Shown here in pieces: positions 59,901 through 64,000 of a stretch of 64,000 nt of DNA (within the stretch, counting starts at the first letter, position 1; each line of letters starts with the position of its first letter). The position numbers and the translations under genes were made by a program. Origin of the DNA: Hydractinia symbiolongicarpus (taxonomy: Eukaryota > Cnidaria > Hydrozoa > Anthoathecata > Hydractiniidae); assembly GCF_029227915.1 (NCBI RefSeq), contig NC_079877.1:34251851-34315850 (forward strand), read 5' to 3'. A model generated the notes under the pieces. That model was not told the DNA's origin. It was given only the letters and a program-made list of their open reading frames with translations, and did no database searches.

Positions 59901-62900
59901 ACTCAAACGGATTGACACCGTTAGAAAGTCAATGAAATGTGGTTTTTGAAACTGTCTCTATTTCTTCGGCGCGCGATAACGGCTAGGATTGGTCCCACAG
60001 TAAAAAAAATACTTATTTATCTTAATTTTTAAATAAAGCGCTACCACAGCGCCCAGTGTAATCGCTGAGTTCCAGGAATAATGTCAAATTAAGAAGAATG
60101 TTATTTCTTGGAGTCCAATTGTCTCACTTATAACATTTATAAGGTCAAAATCCAAAATCAGTTAAATTAAGTCGCACAGTCAAACGTTTCACAGTTAAAA
60201 GCGATACAACCTAGTAATATCCGAATACTTTCGCTAAATACATGTTGGTACGAATGTGTGACGCAACCGTTGTAACTCAAACGGAATTATACCGTTAAGA
60301 AATCAATGAAATGTAGTTTTTGTCAATGTCTTTATTTCTTCAGCGCGTGCTAACGGCCAGGATTGGTCCCACAGTAAGAAAATCTTATTTATCTAAATTT
60401 TAAAATGAATCGCTACCACACGGTCCAGTGTAATCGCTGAGTTCTGGTAATCATGTCAAATTAAGAAGAATATCATTTCTTGTAGTTAAAATGACTCATT
60501 TATCACATTTATAAGGTCAAAGTCCAAAATCTCTTCAATTAAGTCGCACAGTCAAACGTTTCACTGTTAAAAGCGATACAACTTAGTAATATCAGAAGGA
60601 AATCACTAAATACATGTTGGTACGAATATGTGACCCAACCGTTGTAACTCAAACGGATTGACACCGTTAGAAAGTCAATAAAATGTAGTTTTTGAAACTG
60701 TCTCTACTTCTTCAGCGCGCGATAACGGCTAGGATTGTTTCCACAGTAATAAATGACTTATTTTTCTAAACTTTTAAACAAAGCGCTACCACAGCGCCCA
60801 GTGTAATTGCTGAGTTTCAGCAATCATGTCAAATTAAGAAGAATATCATTTCTTGTAGTCAAAATGACTCATTTATCACATTTATAAGGTCAAAGTCCAA
60901 AATCAGTTCAATTAAGTCCCACAGTCAATCGTTTCACTGTTGAAAGCGATACAACTTAGTAATATCGGAAAAAAATCACTACATACATGTTGGTACTAAT
61001 GTGTGACGCAACCGTTGTAACTCAAACGGATTGACACCGTTAGAAAAGCAATGAAATTTAGTCTTAGAAACTGCCTCTATTTCTTCAGCGCGCGATAACG
61101 GCTAGGATTGGTCCCACAATAAAAATGACTTATTTATCTTAATTTTTAAATAAAGCCTTACCACAGCGCCCAGTGTAATCGCTGAGTTCCAGCAATCATG
61201 TCAAATTAAGAAGAATATCATTTCTTGTAGTCAAAATGACTCATTTATTACATTTATAAGGTCAAAGTCCAAAATCAGTTCAATTAAGTCCCACAGTCAC
61301 TCGTTTCACTGTTGAAAGCGATACAACTTAATAATATCGGAAAAAAATCACTAAATACATGTTGGTACGAATGTGTGACGCAACCGTTGTAACTCAAACG
61401 GATTGACACCGTTAGAAAATCAATGAAATTTAGTTTTAGAAACTGTCTCTATTTTTTCAGCGCGCGATAACGGCTAGGATTGGTCCTACAGTAAAAAAAT
61501 GACTTATTTATCTTAATTTTTAAATAAAGCCTTACCACAGCGCCCAGTGTAATCGCTGAGTTCCAGCAATCATGTCAAATTAAGAAGAATGTTATATCTT
61601 GGCGTCCAATTGTCTCACTTATAACATTTATAAGGTCAAAGTCCAAAATCAGTTCATTTAAGTCGCACAGTCAAACGTTTCACAGTTAAAAGCGATGCAA
61701 CCTAGTAATATCCGAATACTTTCGCTAAATACATGTTGGTACGAATATGTGACGCAACCGTTGTAACTCAAACGGAATTATACCACCAAGAAATCAATGA
61801 AATGAAGTTTTTGAGAATGTCTTTATTTCTTCAGCGCGTGCTAACGGCCAGGATTGGTCCCACAGTAAGAAAATCTTATTTATCTAAATTTTAAAATGAA
61901 TCGCTACCACACGGTCCAGTGTAATCGCTGAGTTCCGGCAATCATGTCAAATTAAGAAGAACATCATTTCTTGTAGTCAAAATGACTCATTTATCACATT
62001 TATAAGGTCAAAGTCCAAAATCAGTTCAATTAAGGCCCACAGTCAATCGTTTCACTGTTAAAAGCGATACAACTTAGTAATATTGGAAAAACTCAGTAAA
62101 CCCATGTTGGTACGATTATGTGACGCAACCGTTGTAACTCAAACGGATTGACACCGTTAGAAAGTCAATGAAATGGAGTTTTTGAAACTGTTTCTATACC
62201 TTCAGTGCGCGCTAACGGCTAGGATTGGTCCCACAGTAAAAATGACTTATTTATCTAAATTTTTAATGAATCGCTGCAACAGGGTCCAGTGTAATCGCTG
62301 AGTTCCGGCAATCATGTCAAATTAAGAAGAATGTTCTTTCTTGGAGTCCAATTGCCTCATTTATCACATTTATAAGGTCACAGTCCTGAATCAGTTCAAA
62401 TAATTCCCACAGTCAATCGTTTCACTGTTAAAAGCGATACAACTAAGTATTATCCGAAGAAAATCACTAAATACATTTTGGTACGAATATGTGACGCAAC
62501 TGTTGTAACTCAAACGGATTGACACCGTTAGAAAGTCAATGAAATGTGGTTTTTGAAACTGTCTCTATTTCTTCAGCGCGCGATAACGGCTAGGATTGGT
62601 CTCACAGTAAAAAAAGACTTATTTATCTTAATTTTTAAATAAAGCGTTACCATAGCGCCCAGTGTAATCGCTGGGTTCCAGCAATCATGTCAAATTAAGA
62701 AGAATGTTATTTCTTGGCGTCCAATTGTCTCACTTAAAACATTTATAAGGTCAAAGTCCAAAACGTTTCACAGTTAAAAGCGAATCAACCTAGAAATATC
62801 CGAATACTTTCGTAAAATACATGTTGGTACGAATATGTGACGCAACCGTTGTAACTCAAACGGAATTATACCGCCAAGAAATCAATGAAATGTAGTTTTT

Positions 62901-64000
62901 GAGAATGTCTTTATTTCTTCAGCGCGTGCTAACGGCCAGGATTGGTCCCACAGTAAGAAAATCTTATTTATCTAAATTTTAAAATGAATCGCTACCACAC
63001 GGTCCAGTGTAATCGCTGAGTTCTGGCAATCATGTCAAATTAAGAAGAATATCATTTCTTGTAGTCAAAATGACTCAATTATCACATTTATAAGGTCAAA
63101 GTCCAAAATCAGTTCAATTAAGTCGCACAGTCAAACGTTTCACAGTTAAAAGCGATACAACTTAGTAATAACGGAAGGAAATCACTAAATACATGTTGGT
63201 ACGAATATGTGACCCAACCGTTGTAACTCAAACGAATTGACACCGTTAGAAAGTCAATGAAATGTAATTTTTGAAACTGTCTCTACTTCTTCAGCGCGCG
63301 ATAACGGCTAGGATTGTTTCCACAGTAATAAATGACTTATTTTTCTTAACTTTTAAACAAAGCGCTACCACAGCGCCCAGTGTAATTGCTGAGTTCCAGC
63401 AATCATGTCAAATTAAGAAGAATATCATTTCTTGTAGTCAAAGTGACTCATTTATCACATTTATAAGGTCAAAGTCCAAAATCAGTTCAATTAAGTCCCA
63501 CAGTCAATCGTTTCACTGTTGAAAGCAATACAACTTAGTAATATCGGAAAAAAATCACTAAATACATGTTGGTACGAATGTGTGACGCAACCGTTGTAAC
63601 TCAAACGGATTGACACCGTTAGAAAATCAATGAAATTTAGTTTTAGAAACTGTCTCTATTTCTTCAGCGCGCGATAACGGCTAAGATTAGTCCCACAATA
63701 AAAAATGACTTATTTATCTTAATTTTTAAATAAAGCCTTACCACAGCGCCTAGTGTAATTGCTGAGTTCCAGCAATCATGTCAAATTAAGAAGAATATCA
63801 TTTCTTGTAGTCAAAATGACTCATTTATCACATTTATAAGGTCAAAGTCCAAAATCAGTTCAATTAAGTCCCACAGTCAATCGTTTCACTGTTGAAAGCG
63901 ATACAACTTAGTAATATCGGAAGAAAATCACTAAATACATGTTGGTACGAATGTGTGACGCAACCGTTGAAACTCAAACGGATTGACACCGTTAGAAAAT
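56970..64000 (+). repeat. Array segment 12: mixed E/F/G/I/A/B monomers
   Basis: Anchors: 56970 E, 57342 I', 57715 B, 58088 A', 58461 E, 58831 F, 59204 E, 59575 F, 59946 G, 60320 I, 60692 A, 61065 B, 61437 B, 61811 I, 62182 E, 62553 G, 62899 I, 63271 A, 63644 B, then a partial copy. A' 58088 repeats A' 56597 (both with GATATTTCGTTTAG) at 1,491 bp. The I-A-B series at 60,320 and at 62,899 is similar and 2,579 bp apart. Copies here differ more from each other than in the middle of the window and resemble the mixture at 1-2,158, as expected for an older part of an array. A at 60692 has TTTCTAAACTTTTAAAC, which breaks the open frame seen in other A copies. Confidence 0.83.
62752..62772 (+). other. 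27-bp deletion in a G monomer with AAA microhomology
   Basis: GTCCAAAA is joined to CGTTTCACAGTT. Intact relatives, for example 61,640-61,685, have TCAGTTCATTTAAGTC plus GCACAGTCAAA between the two. The overlap at the joint is AAA. The step from 62553 to 62899 is 346 bp, 27 short of a full monomer. Only this copy shows it. Confidence 0.85.

Larger units (their letters stand above)
1..64000 (+). repeat. 373-bp satellite DNA array, about 170 head-to-tail monomers
   Basis: Every part of the window aligns to the same unit. The block AAACTGTCTC, or a close variant, recurs at 297, 670, 1042, 1415, 1786, 2159, 2532, 2905 and so on to 63,271 and 63,644, with steps of 371-374 bp except at a few named junctions. 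All copies face the same way and I saw no inverted copy, transposon, gene or unique spacer. Since 373 is not a multiple of three, no reading frame can pass through consecutive monomers. The unit contains an AT-rich part (ATTTTTAAATAAAG), a GC-rich core (CAGCGCGCGATAACGG) and well-kept segments such as GGATTGACACCGTTAG. Both ends of the window lie inside the array, so its full length is unknown. A centromeric or pericentromeric location is inference from size and purity. I do not recognise the family. Confidence 0.98.

Noticed and set aside
1-64000. CRISPR array or other prokaryotic repeat system
   Set aside because: CRISPR arrays have repeats of about 25-45 bp separated by unique spacers. Here the entire 373-bp unit is repeated with no unique spacer, and no cas-like gene is present.
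1-64000. CENP-B box
   Set aside because: The pattern TTCGNNNNANNCGGG was looked for on both strands around every TTCG-type site I noticed, such as CTTCGGCGCGCGATAACGG and CTTTCGCTAAATACATG. None fits.
1-64000. RNA polymerase III promoter (A and B boxes) or a tRNA-derived SINE
   Set aside because: GAGTTCCAGCAATC and GGGTTCCAGCAATC resemble a B box but lack the GTTCRANNC core (they have GTTCCAGCA). No matching A box at the right distance and no terminal A-rich tail were found.
1-64000. Transposon or retroelement origin of the unit
   Set aside because: No terminal inverted repeats, target-site duplications, long terminal repeats or transposase/reverse-transcriptase reading frame were seen. Monomers join directly without the flanks a mobile element would leave.
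1-64000. rRNA, tRNA, histone or other tandem gene cluster, or telomeric repeat
   Set aside because: No conserved RNA-gene motif, no coding frame of adequate length and no TTAGG- or TTAGGG-type tract was found.
1-64000. A previously undescribed multi-gene system (defence, biosynthetic or mobile)
   Set aside because: There are no genes in the window. What is unusual here is the repeat architecture, not an encoded system.

Overview
The whole 64 kb window is one uninterrupted, head-to-tail satellite DNA array. The repeat unit is about 373 bp, about 36% G+C counted on one copy, and present in about 170 copies, all in the same orientation. I find no gene, transposon, tRNA, rRNA, CRISPR array, telomeric repeat or unique sequence. 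An array this long and pure, with nested higher-order repeats (HORs), points to a eukaryotic chromosome, most likely centromeric or pericentromeric heterochromatin read through by long reads. I do not recognise the satellite and cannot name the species. CpG is not visibly depleted, which fits an invertebrate such as an insect better than a heavily methylated vertebrate or plant genome, but this is weak evidence.

Naming used below. The anchor of a monomer is the first base of the TTG/TAG/TTC triplet just before the conserved AAACTGTCTC block. Subfamilies are told apart by eye: A (TCTACTTCTTCAG, TTGTTTCCACAG), B (TTTAGTTTTAGAAACTG, AAAGCCTTACC), B' (TAGTTTAAGAAAC), Bg (B start joined to a G-like CTGTCTCACAG), C (TTTTTCAAACTG, GGTGAGTTCCATCAAT), C' (G-like start, C-like body), D (ATGGAGTTTTTG, ATATCCTCAG), E (ATATCTTCAG, ACAGGGTCCAG, TTCCGGCAAT), F (TGTACTTTTTGAAGCTG, CAGAGCCTAATG), F' (F-like start, ordinary body), G (TGTGGTTTTTGAAAC), H (TTTTTAAAACTGTGTC, CAATCAAGTCAAAC), I (GGAATTATACCGCCAAG, GAGAATGTCTTT), I' (a shorter relative of I), J (TAGCTTTTGAAACTG, TTTCCACCG), K (J/C intermediate), A' (CGATGACGG).

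Layout. 1-2,158: mixed G/E/C copies. 2,159-6,258: A-rich, first A-A-Bg-F-G pentamer. 6,259-9,241: B-C dimers. 9,242-15,292: F-G-B'-A-A-B material with a 3,354-bp nonamer spacing. 15,293-20,401: a 2,237-bp hexamer containing A-B-B-C-D. 20,402-29,344: the A-A-Bg-F-G pentamer in tandem. 29,345-38,637: B/C/D trimers and a 1,305-bp unit of 3.5 monomers. 38,638-42,365: tetramers of 1,491 bp. 42,366-52,444: a distinct H/J/K domain with E/I insertions. 52,445-56,969: a 1,131-bp trimer F'-I-A' in four copies. 56,970-64,000: mixed copies of E, F, G, I, A and B.

The array shows repeated rounds of unequal exchange or replication slippage on several scales. A few rearrangement junctions are out of register with the monomer. 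Each monomer carries several short inverted repeats. One of them keeps pairing potential (through G-T wobble) across subfamilies, which is the main hint of constraint. The roughly 83-codon open frames that recur every 373 bp are by-products of the repeat, not genes.
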